Positions 32,327-41,492 of a stretch of DNA of 64,000 nucleotides are shown piece by piece. How positions within the stretch are numbered: the first letter of the stretch is position 1; each line of letters opens with the position of its first letter. The stretch is from an uncultured Akkermansia sp. (GTDB taxonomy: Bacteria; Verrucomicrobiota; Verrucomicrobiia; Verrucomicrobiales; Akkermansiaceae), in assembly GCA_900548895.1 (NCBI GenBank), contig URLZ01000002.1, forward strand, positions 45,166 to 109,165. Reading direction: 5' to 3'. The translations under genes and the position numbers were made by a program. The notes under the pieces were generated by a model. The model was not told the DNA's origin. It saw only the letters and a list, made by a program, of their open reading frames with translations, and ran no database searches.

Positions 32327-33865
32327 TCAGGCCTTGGTGACAAGGCTGTGGCCGGTCATTTCCGCCGGCTGGGGCACGCCGAGCAGGCTCAGCAGCGTGG
32401 GCGAGATGTCGGCGAGGATGCCGTTGCTCATCTTCACCTGATCCTGGTCGGGGCCGCAGTAGATGAGGTCGACGAGGTTGGTCGTGTGAGCCGTGTTGGG
32501 GCTGCCGTCGGGGTTGATCATGTTCTCGCAGTTGCCGTGGTCCGCGCAGATGAGGCAGCAGCCGCCCAGTTCGCGGATCTTGGTGACGCACTTCTCGAGG
32601 GCCTTGTCGACGGCCTCGCAGGCGGCGATGCCGGCCTGGAGGTAGCCCGTGTGGCCCACCATGTCCGGGTTGGCGAAGTTCATGATCGCGATGTCGTACT
32701 TCGCGATGGCGTCCACGAACTTGTCGGCGACTTCGGCGACGCTCATCTGCGGCTTCTGGTCGTAGGTGGCGACGTCGCGCGGGGAGGGAACGAGGATGCG
32801 GTCCTCACCCTCAAACTGCGTCTCCACACCGCCGTTGAAGAAGAAGGTGACGTGCGCGTATTTCTCCGTCTCGGCGATGCGCAGCTGCTTGAGGCCGGCC
32901 TTGGAGATGACTTCGCCGAGGATGTTGTGGAGCTTCTCCTGCTCGAAGACGACGGGCGAGGGGTAGCAGGCCTCGTACTCCGACATGGTGATGTAGTGCA
33001 CCTTGGGGGTGACTTCGCGATCGAAGCCGTCGAAGTCCGGGTAGAGGATGGCGCGCGAGAGCTCGCGGGCGCGGTCCGCACGGAAGTTGAAGAAGAAGAC
33101 GACGTCGCCGTCGCGCATGCGCTGCTGGTTGCCTTCGCAGAAGATGCCGGGCTTGAGGAACTCGTCGGTGACGCCTTCCTCATAGCTCTTGCGGGCGAAG
33201 TCGGCGGGGCTGCAGGTGCACTGCTCGCCGCGGCCGAGCACGATGGCGTCCCAGGCGGTCTTGACGCGATCCCAGCGCTTGTCGCGGTCCATCGCGTAGA
33301 AGCGGCCGATGACGGTGGCGATCTTGGCGCCGCAGGAGTCGGCGACGGTCTGGAGCTTCTCGAGGAAGCCTGCACCGCTCTTCGGGTCGGTGTCGCGGCC
33401 GTCGGTGATGGCGTGAATCATGATGTCCTTCACACCGGCAGCGGCGGCAATCTTGATGATGCCGATGAGGTGGTCGATGTGGGAGTGCACGCCGCCGTCA
33501 GAGACGAGGCCCATGAGGTGCAGGCGGCTCGACTTGGCCTTGCCGAAGGCCTCGGTGATGACGGGGTTTTTGGCGAAGCTGCCGTCCGCAAGGGCGTTGG
33601 AGATGCGGCAGAGATCCTGGTAGACGACGCGGCCGGCGCCGAGGTTCAGGTGGCCGACTTCCGAGTTGCCCATCTGGCCGTCGGGAAGACCGACGTCCTG
33701 ACCGGAGGCTCCGAGCAGGGAGTGCGGACAGGTTGCCAGAAGCTTGTCGGTGAAGGGGGTGTTGGCGAGTACGGTGGCGTCGCCGGTTTCCTTGGCGGCT
33801 TCCGGGCCCTTGGGGTTGCGGCCCCAGCCGTCGCGAATGATCAGAACTACGGGTTTATTTGCCAT
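32327..33865 (-). CDS. gpmI: 2,3-bisphosphoglycerate-independent phosphoglycerate mutase
   Basis: The glycolytic enzyme that interconverts 3- and 2-phosphoglycerate using two Mn ions and a serine, 512 residues. The N-terminal motif VVLIIRDGWG gives metal ligand D12, and GNSEVGH holds the catalytic S68. The central transferase domain and the late motifs ICADHGNCENM and TNLVDLIYCGP complete the metal site. It has its own promoter and terminator and lies convergent with the beta-lactamase gene. Confidence 0.97.
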   Translation of the reverse strand: MANKPVVLIIRDGWGRNPKGPEAAKETGDATVLANTPFTDKLLATCPHSLLGASGQDVGLPDGQMGNSEVGHLNLGAGRVVYQDLCRISNALADGSFAKNPVITEAFGKAKSSRLHLMGLVSDGGVHSHIDHLIGIIKIAAAAGVKDIMIHAITDGRDTDPKSGAGFLEKLQTVADSCGAKIATVIGRFYAMDRDKRWDRVKTAWDAIVLGRGEQCTCSPADFARKSYEEGVTDEFLKPGIFCEGNQQRMRDGDVVFFFNFRADRARELSRAILYPDFDGFDREVTPKVHYITMSEYEACYPSPVVFEQEKLHNILGEVISKAGLKQLRIAETEKYAHVTFFFNGGVETQFEGEDRILVPSPRDVATYDQKPQMSVAEVADKFVDAIAKYDIAIMNFANPDMVGHTGYLQAGIAACEAVDKALEKCVTKIRELGGCCLICADHGNCENMINPDGSPNTAHTTNLVDLIYCGPDQDQVKMSNGILADISPTLLSLLGVPQPAEMTGHSLVTKA

Positions 33866-33871
33866 GGCGGC

Positions 33872-33900
33872 AGTCTAGCACGCTTTGCCGCGCTTGTGAA
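33872..33900 (-). promoter_or_regulatory. Promoter of gpmI (leaderless type)
   Basis: TTCACA-N17-TAGACT on the minus strand, with the ATG 6 nt past the -10. Confidence 0.55.
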
Positions 33901-34046
33901 GTCAAATGAGCGACTGCAAGGGGCAAATTTGCGCCGCAGGGCGGTTTCCTCGGCGCGCTGGTCGGCTCGGTGCTGCGGAGGGGCGGGGGCTTGAGCCGCG
34001 CGGCAGTGCGAGCCCGCGCTTCCGGGTTGAGTTTCAGGGGTGAGCC

Positions 34047-35012
34047 TCAGGGCTCTTGCTCCGGGCCGTCGTCGGCTCCGCTGCGGCGTCGACCGGTGCG
34101 GCGCCTGGCGGGGACGTCTCCGGACGCGCCGGAGCTTTTGGACGCCGACTCGCTGCCGCCGGAGGTGCCGCTCTTGGCTCCGCCTTTGTTGCTGCCTTTG
34201 CTGCCGCTTTTAGCGCTGCCGCTCTTGCTGCTGCCCTTGGCTCGGCTCTTGCTTTCGCTCTTCGTGCTGCCGGAGCTGCTGCGCGTGCGGCGGGGCTTCG
34301 GGGCCGGCTCGGCGCTTTTCTCGGCGGGGCTCTCGGCGTCTCTTTCGGCGATTCGTTCGACGCGCCTCGGTGCGGCGGGGGCTTTGCGTGCGGGCTCCGG
34401 CTCACGGGCGGGTGCTGAGGGGCGGGAGGCCGCTTGCGCGGGGCGCGGTGTTGCTCCGGCGGAGCGGGGAGAGGGGGTGGGACGGTTCTGCGCGGCAGGT
34501 CGGTTGCCGTTGCGGGTGCCGCGCTCGGCGCGCAGGCGACGGCTGCGGATGCTCAGCTGGGTTTTGCCGCACCAGGCGCAGATGAGGCCGAGCAGCAGGC
34601 TGAGGGCGGGGGCTCCCCAGAAGAAGCGGGCGCGGTATTCGCGGCTCTTGCGCCAGTCGTCGCGCGGGACGCGCACTTCGATGCTCTCGCCGCGCTTGTA
34701 GTCGCTGTCGCTCAGGTCGGGCAGGGGCATGCGGGCGCGGCTGTCGTCGGCGAGGGTGAAGGAGACGATGGGCTGGTAGGCGATGCTGCTGCCCCAGGTG
34801 ATGTAGCCGTGATCGAAGGCGGTTGCGATGCTCCCGAAGGGTTTTTGGCGCACGTCTTCGACGACGGCGATCGTGCCGGTGGATTCGCGGAGGTAGACGG
34901 CGTTCATCAGCATCTCGGCGACGGCCATGAGGGAGAGGTAGAGGCCGATCCCGAGGAGGAGCAGGCCGATGAGCAGGCTGCCGATGCGGGGGTGTCGGAC
35001 GGGGCGGGGCAT
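34047..35012 (-). CDS. DUF3592-type membrane protein with long Lys/Ser/Gly tail
   Basis: A 321-residue protein of unknown function. Two hydrophobic segments (about 12-35 and 128-147) flank an extracytoplasmic DUF3592-like domain (ITWGSSIAYQPIVSFTLADDSRARM, KRGESIEVRVPRDDWRKS). The last 160 residues are low complexity: Pro/Ala/Arg, then a run rich in Ser, Lys and Gly (SKSGSAKSGSKGSNKGG), presumably cytoplasmic and disordered. The start at 35012 avoids an upstream shadow. It is 82 nt after the next gene on the same strand. Confidence 0.75.
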   Translation of the reverse strand: MPRPVRHPRIGSLLIGLLLLGIGLYLSLMAVAEMLMNAVYLRESTGTIAVVEDVRQKPFGSIATAFDHGYITWGSSIAYQPIVSFTLADDSRARMPLPDLSDSDYKRGESIEVRVPRDDWRKSREYRARFFWGAPALSLLLGLICAWCGKTQLSIRSRRLRAERGTRNGNRPAAQNRPTPSPRSAGATPRPAQAASRPSAPAREPEPARKAPAAPRRVERIAERDAESPAEKSAEPAPKPRRTRSSSGSTKSESKSRAKGSSKSGSAKSGSKGSNKGGAKSGTSGGSESASKSSGASGDVPARRRTGRRRSGADDGPEQEP

Positions 35013-35094
35013 GGTGGCGTGTGGCGTCGGGTGGAGAGAGGGGGAAGGGAAAGGGTCGATCAACGGGCGGGGGCGTCGCCGGGGCGGGGGCCAC

Positions 35095-35997
35095 TCAGTT
35101 GGCGGCGACGCGTTGCTCGTAGGGCTCGACGCAGCGGCGGGCGACGCAGTGCTCGGCCCAGTGGAGGACGGCGCCAAGCTCGGGCGCGGTGGGCGGGTTG
35201 ACGGGTTGCTCGCGCCGCCGCGGCAGGCTCAGGCTGCGGCGGGGCAGGCGGCTGAGCAGGGGCCGCAGGGCGTCGGCATCGGCGCGGAAGAGTTCGTCGG
35301 CCCGGGGAAGGTCGGCGAGCTCGGCTTCATCGGCTTCGAGCAGGGTGACGCCGATGCCGTAGAGGGTGCCGAGGCGCTGGAGCTCGTCGTTGTCGCCGTT
35401 GCTTCCGGGCAGCAGCAGGAGCTCGCTCTCGTGGGCCCAGAGGCCGCAGGCGAGGCTGCGCATGAGGGCGCGCCGCGCTTCTTCGCCGCTTTCGGTGCGC
35501 GCGAGGCAGACGGCGCGGTAGATGGCGCGTTGCTCGGTGCCGGGCTCCATGCGGTAGCTGCCGTCGGGGCCGAGGGTGCCGGCGGGCCACTGGACGGCGA
35601 CGAGGTCGGGGTGGGTCCAGCTTTCGCTCTCTTCGACGGGGTAGAGAAAGACGCCGAGGCCGGCGGTGTCGTAGAGCCTCACGGCGAGGGCGAGGAGGCG
35701 GTGGAGGGGGTCGGCCCCTTCGCGGTGGGCTTCGTCTTCGCCTTCAAAGAGGCTGTGCAGGGAGGGGTGGCTTTCGCTGCTGCGGCGGTAGTAGCCCTGG
35801 CCGTTGGGGATGCGGGCGAGGCAGGAGCCGGGGTCGAGCGCCATGAAGGAGAACTGCGAGCGCAGGGAGTGATCCGAGTATTCGTCGCCGAGCACGGCGC
35901 GCACGCGTGCGATGAGCTCGCGCCCTTTGATGGCGTCGGCCTCGCGGACGGGGAGGAGATCCGGCAGGATGCTTTCAAGGTGTTCGCGCAGCGTCAT
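35095..35997 (-). CDS. Hypothetical protein with winged-helix-like N-terminus
   Basis: A 300-residue cytoplasmic protein I cannot assign firmly. Residues 1-72 look like a winged helix (LRSQFSFMALDPGSCLARIPNGQGYYRR). The middle has LYDTAGLGVFLYPVEESESW followed by THPDLVAVQWP, a W-x-x-PDxV-type pattern seen in restriction-endonuclease-like proteins with HTH domains. The C-terminal third is Leu/Ala/Arg-rich (RADELFRADADALRPLLSRL). It lies between tsaD and the DUF3592 gene on the same strand, 218 nt after tsaD. A nuclease-like role is only a weak suggestion. Confidence 0.6.
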   Translation of the reverse strand: MTLREHLESILPDLLPVREADAIKGRELIARVRAVLGDEYSDHSLRSQFSFMALDPGSCLARIPNGQGYYRRSSESHPSLHSLFEGEDEAHREGADPLHRLLALAVRLYDTAGLGVFLYPVEESESWTHPDLVAVQWPAGTLGPDGSYRMEPGTEQRAIYRAVCLARTESGEEARRALMRSLACGLWAHESELLLLPGSNGDNDELQRLGTLYGIGVTLLEADEAELADLPRADELFRADADALRPLLSRLPRRSLSLPRRREQPVNPPTAPELGAVLHWAEHCVARRCVEPYEQRVAAN

Positions 35998-36215
35998 GGC
36001 GGGGATGATGGGTGAAAGGCGGGCGAGCGATGGAGTCGGATGGAGGGAGGCGGTGTGGAAGGGGGGGGAGCTGAGGACGCCCTCGCCACAGGGGGCAGGG
36101 CCTCCGCCGCCTTGCTGTTTGCCGCCCGGGCGTCGCCGGGGCGGCAGCCTCCGCCTCCGTCGCGCGGAGACCGTGGAGACGGCTCGCGGGGCTGCTCCCG
36201 ACGGCGCGGTGCGGC

Positions 36216-37271
36216 TCAGCTGCGGGCAGCCATGCCGGCGAGTTTGAGATTCGGGTCGACGGGGGTGTCGAGCGGCGAGAATTTGCCGGCGCGGGCGCGC
36301 AGGAGGCCTGCGTAGGCAATCATGGCGGCGTTGTCCGTGGTGAGGCTGGCGGGCGGCAGGATGAGCTCGACGCGGGCTTTCTCACAGCGCTCGGCGGCCT
36401 GGGCGCGCAGGGCTCTGTTGCAGGAGACGCCGCCGGAGATGGCCAGCACGCGGTGGCGCGTGCGCTTGAGCGCCTTCATGGCCTTGTGCAGCAGCACGTC
36501 GATGATGGCCTGCCGCACGCCGGCGCAGAGGTCGCAGAGCGTCTCTTCGGGCAGGACGTGCGGGTTGCCGCTCGGCGTGAGCTTCGGCAGGGTGTAGAGG
36601 ACGGCGGTCTTGAGCCCGGAGAAGGAGAAGTCGAGGTGGTCCTCATGCAGCATGGGCCGCGGGAAGTCGAAGCGCGAGGCGTCGCCGCGCTCGGCGAGGC
36701 GGTCGATCTCCGGCCCGCCGGGGTAGGGCAGGTCGAGCATCTTGGCCACCTTGTCGAAGGCTTCGCCGGCGGCATCGTCGCGCGAGCGGCCGATGAGGCG
36801 GTAGTCGCCCGGGCCTTGCACGTCAATGAGCAGGGTGTGCCCGCCCGAGACGACGAGGCCGAGGTGCGGCACGAGCCCCTCGGGTCGCGTGATGAAGGGC
36901 GAGAGCATGTGCCCCTCGAGGTGATTGACGGCGACGAAGGGCTTGCCGGCGGCCAGAGCCAGCGCCTTGGCGGCGGTGTTGCCCACGAGCAGGGCCGCGA
37001 CGAGGCCGGGCCCGGCGGTGCTGGCGAAGACGTCGACGTCTCGGATGCTCTTCCCCGCTTTCTCCAGCGCCTCGCTGATGACGGGGCGGATGTTGGCGGA
37101 GTGGTTGCGCGAGGCGAGCTCGGGGATGACGCCGCCGTAGAGTCGGTGCAGGGGAATTTGGGTGGAGATGACGGAGCTGAGCAGCTGCGCGCCGCCGCTG
37201 CCCTCGCCGGAGGCTTCGATGAGGGCGGCGGCGGTTTCGTCGCAGCTGGATTCGATACCGAGAACAAGCAT
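36216..37271 (-). CDS. tsaD: tRNA N6-adenosine threonylcarbamoyltransferase TsaD
   Basis: TsaD transfers the threonylcarbamoyl group to A37 of ANN-decoding tRNAs. It is 351 residues. The ASKHA fold begins LVLGIESSCDETAAALI; the metal ligands are in NHLEGH (H117, H121), followed by GLVVSGGHTLL, LPYPGGPEIDRLAERG, FSFSGLKTA, ISGGVSCNRALR and PPASLTTDNAAMIAYAG. It starts 3 nt after clpX; a purine stretch GGAGAG about 8 nt ahead of the ATG is one of the few Shine-Dalgarno-like sequences in the window. Confidence 0.97.
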   Translation of the reverse strand: MLVLGIESSCDETAAALIEASGEGSGGAQLLSSVISTQIPLHRLYGGVIPELASRNHSANIRPVISEALEKAGKSIRDVDVFASTAGPGLVAALLVGNTAAKALALAAGKPFVAVNHLEGHMLSPFITRPEGLVPHLGLVVSGGHTLLIDVQGPGDYRLIGRSRDDAAGEAFDKVAKMLDLPYPGGPEIDRLAERGDASRFDFPRPMLHEDHLDFSFSGLKTAVLYTLPKLTPSGNPHVLPEETLCDLCAGVRQAIIDVLLHKAMKALKRTRHRVLAISGGVSCNRALRAQAAERCEKARVELILPPASLTTDNAAMIAYAGLLRARAGKFSPLDTPVDPNLKLAGMAARS

Positions 37272-37274
37272 GGC

Positions 37275-38705
37275 TTACTCTCCGGTGGCTCCGGCAGCGG
37301 ATGCGGCGGCACCCTGGGCTGCCGCGCGGGCTGCGCTCCTGGACGCCTTGCCGGCTTTGGCGGCGGGCTTGCCGGTGGCGGCTGCCTCGGTGCTGCGCAT
37401 AGTGAGCTGCGGCTTGGCCTTGCCGCAGACGACGTCCTGCGTGATGGTGACGCGCTCGATGTTTTTGTCGCTGGGCACTTTGTACATGACGTCGAGCATG
37501 ATGCGCTCGAAGATGCCGCGCAGGGCGCGCGCGCCCGTGCCGCGCTCGATGGCCTGCTTCGCCATCGCCTTGAGGGCTTCGGGCTCGACGCTGAGGGCCA
37601 CGCCGCTCATGCCCAGCAGCTTGCTGTACTGCTTGACGAGCGCGTTTTTGGGCTGGGTGAGCAGCTCGACGAGCTGGTCTTCGCTCAGCGTGGTGAGCGG
37701 GGCAAAGATGGGCAGGCGGCCCATGAGCTCGGGAATCATGCCGAACTGGAAAAAGTCTTCGGGCATGGCCTTGGCGAGCACTTCCTCTTCCGTGTACTCC
37801 TTGCTGTCCTGCCCCTCGATGATGGAGGCGAAGCCCATGGAGGAGGATCCGAGGCGCTTGCGGATGATGCCTTCGAGGCCGACGAAGGCGCCGCCGCAGA
37901 TGAAGAGGATGTTCTCGGTGTTGACGCGGATGTACTGCTCGTTGGGGTGTTTGCGCCCGCCCTTGGGCGGAATGTTGCACTCCGTGCCCTCGATGATCTT
38001 GAGCAGGGCCTGCTGGACGCCTTCGCCGGAGACGTCGCGCGTGATGCTGACGTTTTGCGTCTTGCGGCCGATCTTGTCGATTTCATCCACATAGATGATG
38101 CCGCGCTCGGCCTTGGCGACGTTCATGTCCGCCGCCTGAAGGAGGCGCAGGATGATGTTCTCGACGTCTTCGCCGACGTAGCCGGCCTCGGTGAGGGTGG
38201 TGGCGTCAACGATGCAGAAGGGCACGTCGAGGATGCGCGCGAGGGTCTTGGCCAGCAGGGTCTTGCCGGAGCCCGTCGAGCCGGCGAGCAGGATGTTGCT
38301 CTTCTCGATCTCCGTGCCGTCGTCGGTCTTGGGCTGGCGCAGCCGCAGGTAGTGGTTGTAGACGGCGACGCAGAGCGTGCGCTTGGCGAGCTCCTGGCCG
38401 ATGACGTACTGGTCGAGCATGCGGTGCATCTGCTCGGGCGTGGGCAGCTCGTCGAGCTTCTTGGTCTCGACTTCGAGCACGGGGCTGTCATCGTGGGGCT
38501 CTTCGGGCAGCAGCTCGGGGTGCGTGCCGCGCACGAGGGCGAGGATGCGGTCCGCGGCGATGTCGCCCATGTCTGACTTGAACATGTGGTAGGCCAGGCC
38601 CTCGACGCACTGAAAGCAGATGTTGGCGCCGCCGACGGAGAGCATCGGTCGCCCTTCGCTCTCGCTGCCGCCGCAGAGGTCACAGACTTTCGGGGTTTTG
38701 GCCAT
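37275..38705 (-). CDS. clpX: ATP-dependent Clp protease ATP-binding subunit ClpX
   Basis: The AAA+ unfoldase that feeds ClpP, 476 residues, longer than the usual about 420. The N-terminal zinc domain has C8, C11, C30 and C33. Walker A is GSTGSGKT (142-149) and the sensor/pore region includes GYVGEDVEN. The IGF-type ClpP-binding loop is not obvious. The extra length lies in the linker after the zinc domain ([21 protein letters not shown]) and in an Ala/Gly-rich C-terminal tail of about 35 residues. Its ATG overlaps the clpP stop by one base (TAATG). Confidence 0.97.
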   Translation of the reverse strand: MAKTPKVCDLCGGSESEGRPMLSVGGANICFQCVEGLAYHMFKSDMGDIAADRILALVRGTHPELLPEEPHDDSPVLEVETKKLDELPTPEQMHRMLDQYVIGQELAKRTLCVAVYNHYLRLRQPKTDDGTEIEKSNILLAGSTGSGKTLLAKTLARILDVPFCIVDATTLTEAGYVGEDVENIILRLLQAADMNVAKAERGIIYVDEIDKIGRKTQNVSITRDVSGEGVQQALLKIIEGTECNIPPKGGRKHPNEQYIRVNTENILFICGGAFVGLEGIIRKRLGSSSMGFASIIEGQDSKEYTEEEVLAKAMPEDFFQFGMIPELMGRLPIFAPLTTLSEDQLVELLTQPKNALVKQYSKLLGMSGVALSVEPEALKAMAKQAIERGTGARALRGIFERIMLDVMYKVPSDKNIERVTITQDVVCGKAKPQLTMRSTEAAATGKPAAKAGKASRSAARAAAQGAAASAAGATGE

Positions 38706-39319
38706 TATTTTTTCTCTGGGTTGGGCGTGTGGGTCAGAATGCGGTCGACGAGGCCGTAGGCTTGGGACTCTTCGGCGGTCATGTAGTTGTCGCGGTCCTG
38801 GTCGCGCTTGACGGTGTCGAAGTCCTTGCCCGTGTGGTGGGCGAGGATGCCGGTGAGGCGCTTGTCGAGGCTGAACATGAACTTGATGGTGCGCTCGACG
38901 TCGGCGGCCGTGCCCTGGGCGCCACCGCGCACCTGGTGAATCATGACATGCGAGTTGGGCAGGCAGAAGCGCTTGCCCTTCGTGCCGGCGGCCAGCAGCA
39001 CGGAGGCCATGGAGGCCGCGATGCCGATGCAGTAGGTGTTGATGTCGCAGGAGACAAACTGCATGGTGTCGTAGATGGCCAGACCGGCGGTCACCGAACC
39101 GCCCGGCGAGTTGATGTAGATGTGGATGTCCTTCTTCGGGTCGGTCATCTGCAGGAAGAGCAGCTGGGCGATGACGGAGTTGGCGACGGTGTCGTCAATC
39201 TCGGTGCCGATGAAGATGACGCGGTCGAGCAGCAGGCGTGAATAGATGTCGTAGGCTCGCTCGCCCTGACTCGTCTTTTCAATGACGGTCGGGATGTAGT
39301 AGTTACGGGGTGTGTCCAT
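38705..39319 (-). CDS. clpP: ATP-dependent Clp protease proteolytic subunit ClpP
   Basis: The serine protease ring of ClpXP, 204 residues. The catalytic Ser is S103 in GIAASMAS, the His is H128 in SHVMIHQV, and the Asp is in the late [16 protein letters not shown] region. [16 protein letters not shown] is the substrate-binding stretch. The start at 39319 ([10 protein letters not shown]) is chosen; the upstream extension is Arg/Pro-rich shadow. It forms a run clpP-clpX-tsaD with 1-nt and 3-nt junctions. Confidence 0.97.
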   Translation of the reverse strand: MDTPRNYYIPTVIEKTSQGERAYDIYSRLLLDRVIFIGTEIDDTVANSVIAQLLFLQMTDPKKDIHIYINSPGGSVTAGLAIYDTMQFVSCDINTYCIGIAASMASVLLAAGTKGKRFCLPNSHVMIHQVRGGAQGTAADVERTIKFMFSLDKRLTGILAHHTGKDFDTVKRDQDRDNYMTAEESQAYGLVDRILTHTPNPEKK

Positions 39320-39333
39320 AATGTTTGCGGGGG

Positions 39334-39342
39334 ATTGTATCA
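39334..39342 (-). promoter_or_regulatory. Extended -10 promoter of clpP
   Basis: TGATACAAT on the minus strand, an extended -10 without a recognisable -35, 14 nt before the ATG. Confidence 0.5.
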
Positions 39343-39502
39343 CAGTCTCGCCCCTTGAAAAAGGCGGAATCCTGGCATGAGAGAATTTTCGATGGGCGTG
39401 TGCGTCCTGCCCGCGGCGGCTGGCGGAGGGCTCGGCGGGTGTGCGAGCGGCGGAGGGCTCGGCGGGCGAGGCTCGGGGACGAGGCGCGCGGGTGCTCAAG
39501 CC

Positions 39503-40540
39503 TCAGGGCTTCTCGAGCGGGATGATGTCCGCCCCGCCGGCGGAGCCGTCGCGGATGGTGGCGCTGTAGGGCTTGCCGTTTCGGCAGTAGAGGCAGAGCT
39601 CGCCGTCGTTGCGAAGCTGGAACTGGTAGACGACGGCATCGCCCTGCTCGGTGACGTAGGAGGGGGCGCCGAGGGCTTCGCGCACCTGCCGGACGGTGAC
39701 GCCGGGGGTGAGCAGGGCGCGCGCCGCCGCGGCGTCGGGGCGTTTGGCTGCGGCGCCGTCAAGCCTCTCGATGCAGCTCTGCGGGCTGAAGCGGCGCGCC
39801 GTCGCGTAGGCGGTTTTCTGGAGGCTCTTGGCGAGCTTGCGGCTGACGCCGCGCGGGGCCGGCAGGCCGACGGGCGATTCGCCCGTGAGGGTGGTGTAGA
39901 AGACGCAGGCGGCCATGTAGGTGCCGAGGACGTTGGCGTGCGAGAGATCCGGACAGTGCAGGGGCGTGTTCGGGTGTTTGGCGTACCATGCTCGCCAGGC
40001 CTCGCCGACGGGCGCCACGGCGATGTCGTTCTCAATCGCGCAGCGGCAGTAGGTGCGCGAGGTCTTGTCCTGCATGTCCGTGATGAGCGAGGGCTTGCCT
40101 TGCAGGGGCGTCGCATGCGCCCAGGTCAGGAAGAGCACGGGCTTGGTTTTGCGCTCGCGGGCCAGCTCGCTCCAGAGCTTGACGTAGCGGCGGGTGGCCT
40201 CCGGGCGCATGGCGGGCGTCTGGCTCTGATCCTGAAGGATGACCCAGGTGAAATCGCCGTTGAGAAGTTTGTCCTTGCCGCCGCTCAGCGAGGCGTCTTC
40301 GTAAAAGGCGCTCAGGGCTGTGGCGCCTCGGGTGAAGGAGTCGATCTTCATCGGGTGTTTGCCGGCTCGCAGCAGGTCGCGCAGCATGCCCGGCAGGTCG
40401 TTGACGTAGGTGTAGCTGTTGCCGATGAAGAGGGCGCTCTCTTGGCGATCGGACTTCGCGGCAGCTTTGTTGCCGGCGGCGAGGGAGGGAAGGGCGAGGC
40501 TGAGGGCGAGCAGGAGCCCGCCGATGAGGCGTTTGAACAT
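39503..40540 (-). CDS. Secreted SGNH/GDSL-type hydrolase with BamE-like C-terminal domain
   Basis: A 345-residue exported protein. A clean signal peptide (MFKRLIGGLLLALSLALPSLAAG) precedes an SGNH-like domain: ALFIGNSYTYVND with the nucleophile Ser, WVILQDQSQTP and the C-terminal DLSHANVLGTYMAA, supplying the Asp-x-x-His pair. The last about 80 residues (TPGVTVRQVREALGAPSYVTEQGDAVVYQF) resemble the SmpA/BamE fold, which binds proteins or envelope components. The two-domain order is unusual. A polypurine-rich spacer separates it from the 5-FCL gene upstream. Substrate unknown; esterase on a glycan is plausible. Confidence 0.78.
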   Translation of the reverse strand: MFKRLIGGLLLALSLALPSLAAGNKAAAKSDRQESALFIGNSYTYVNDLPGMLRDLLRAGKHPMKIDSFTRGATALSAFYEDASLSGGKDKLLNGDFTWVILQDQSQTPAMRPEATRRYVKLWSELARERKTKPVLFLTWAHATPLQGKPSLITDMQDKTSRTYCRCAIENDIAVAPVGEAWRAWYAKHPNTPLHCPDLSHANVLGTYMAACVFYTTLTGESPVGLPAPRGVSRKLAKSLQKTAYATARRFSPQSCIERLDGAAAKRPDAAAARALLTPGVTVRQVREALGAPSYVTEQGDAVVYQFQLRNDGELCLYCRNGKPYSATIRDGSAGGADIIPLEKP

Positions 40541-40709
40541 GGTGAGTCGGGGGGGGGCGAGTGAGAGAGGGTGAAGAGAGAGGGTGAAAGGTGGGACTGC
40601 CGGAAGCGGAAAGATCGGCGAGAGGAGAGAGAGAAGTCTGGGGAAAGGGCCCGAGGCGGGGCGTCAGGCGGAAGGGGGAGGGAGAGAGGGGGAGAAGTTC
40701 GCAGGGAGG

Positions 40710-40730
40710 AAACGGGCTCGCACGAGCCCG
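40710..40730 (-). terminator. Small hairpin after the 5-FCL gene
   Basis: The stem CGGGCTC/GAGCCCG with a 4-nt loop is followed by TTTCC on the minus strand. The U-tract is short. Confidence 0.45.
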
Positions 40731-40776
40731 GGCGGCGGGGTTCGGCATGGCTGCTGCCGGTCGCTTGCCGCGGCTG

Positions 40777-41436
40777 TCAGCAGATGATGAGCCGGGGGAT
40801 GAGCAGATCGTGGGCCTCGCGCGGCAGGCTGCCGACGACCTGTTCGCGGAAGAGGACGGCGACGAGTCGGGCCCTCCGGCATTGCGGCAGCCAACGGTCG
40901 TAGTAGCCGCCGCCGTAGCCCAGGCGCTCCCCGGCCTCGCTGAAGGCGACGCCTGGCACGAGGACGAGGTCGAAGAGCTCGGGCTCCAGGGCCGGGCGTT
41001 CGTCGCTCGGCGTCGGGATGTTGAGCGCACCGGGCTTCAGGTCGCTCTCCGGGTCGATGACGCGGTGAAAACTCAGGCGGTGCCCCGGCAGGCAGCGCGG
41101 GAAGTAGTACGCATGCTGCGGGTGCTCGCGCAGCAGGGGCAGCAGGTCAACCTCGTGCGGTAGCGCTGCGTAGAGCGCCACGCGTAGGGTCTCTCGGACG
41201 CCCAGCAGCGGGCTCAGAGCCTGCCTCAGCTCGGCGGAGCGCCGCGCCCGCTCATCGGGATCCAGCGAGCGCAGGCGGGCGAGCACGCAGCGCCGCAGCG
41301 CCGCCTTCTGTTCAGCCCCACCCGAGGAGCCTGCAGCCGCCGAGGCTCCGGCTGCTGAAGCTTCAGCAGCGAAAGGCGCGGGGGCCGATGGCCCGGCGTT
41401 GTTTGAAGCACCGAAGGCTGGGGAAGCGGCACTCAT
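40777..41436 (-). CDS. 5-formyltetrahydrofolate cyclo-ligase family protein
   Basis: An ATP-dependent enzyme that recovers 5-formyl-THF as 5,10-methenyl-THF. It is 219 residues. The N-terminal 30 residues are Ala/Ser/Pro-rich and not conserved-looking. Then come AALRRCVLARLRSLDPDERARRS (the Lys/Arg-rich nucleotide site), FPRCLPGHRLSFHRV, LVLVPGVAFSEAGERLGYGGGYYDRWL (the family signature GxGxGYYD) and the C-terminal DLLIPRLI. It lies 56 nt after the YfiH-type gene. Most likely one transcript MarR-YfiH-5-FCL, although spacings are loose. Confidence 0.88.
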   Translation of the reverse strand: MSAASPAFGASNNAGPSAPAPFAAEASAAGASAAAGSSGGAEQKAALRRCVLARLRSLDPDERARRSAELRQALSPLLGVRETLRVALYAALPHEVDLLPLLREHPQHAYYFPRCLPGHRLSFHRVIDPESDLKPGALNIPTPSDERPALEPELFDLVLVPGVAFSEAGERLGYGGGYYDRWLPQCRRARLVAVLFREQVVGSLPREAHDLLIPRLIIC

Positions 41437-41492
41437 CCTGCTGAACGCATCCTGCGGGCAGAGCCGCAGCAAGGGAAGGTGTGGCGGAAGCC

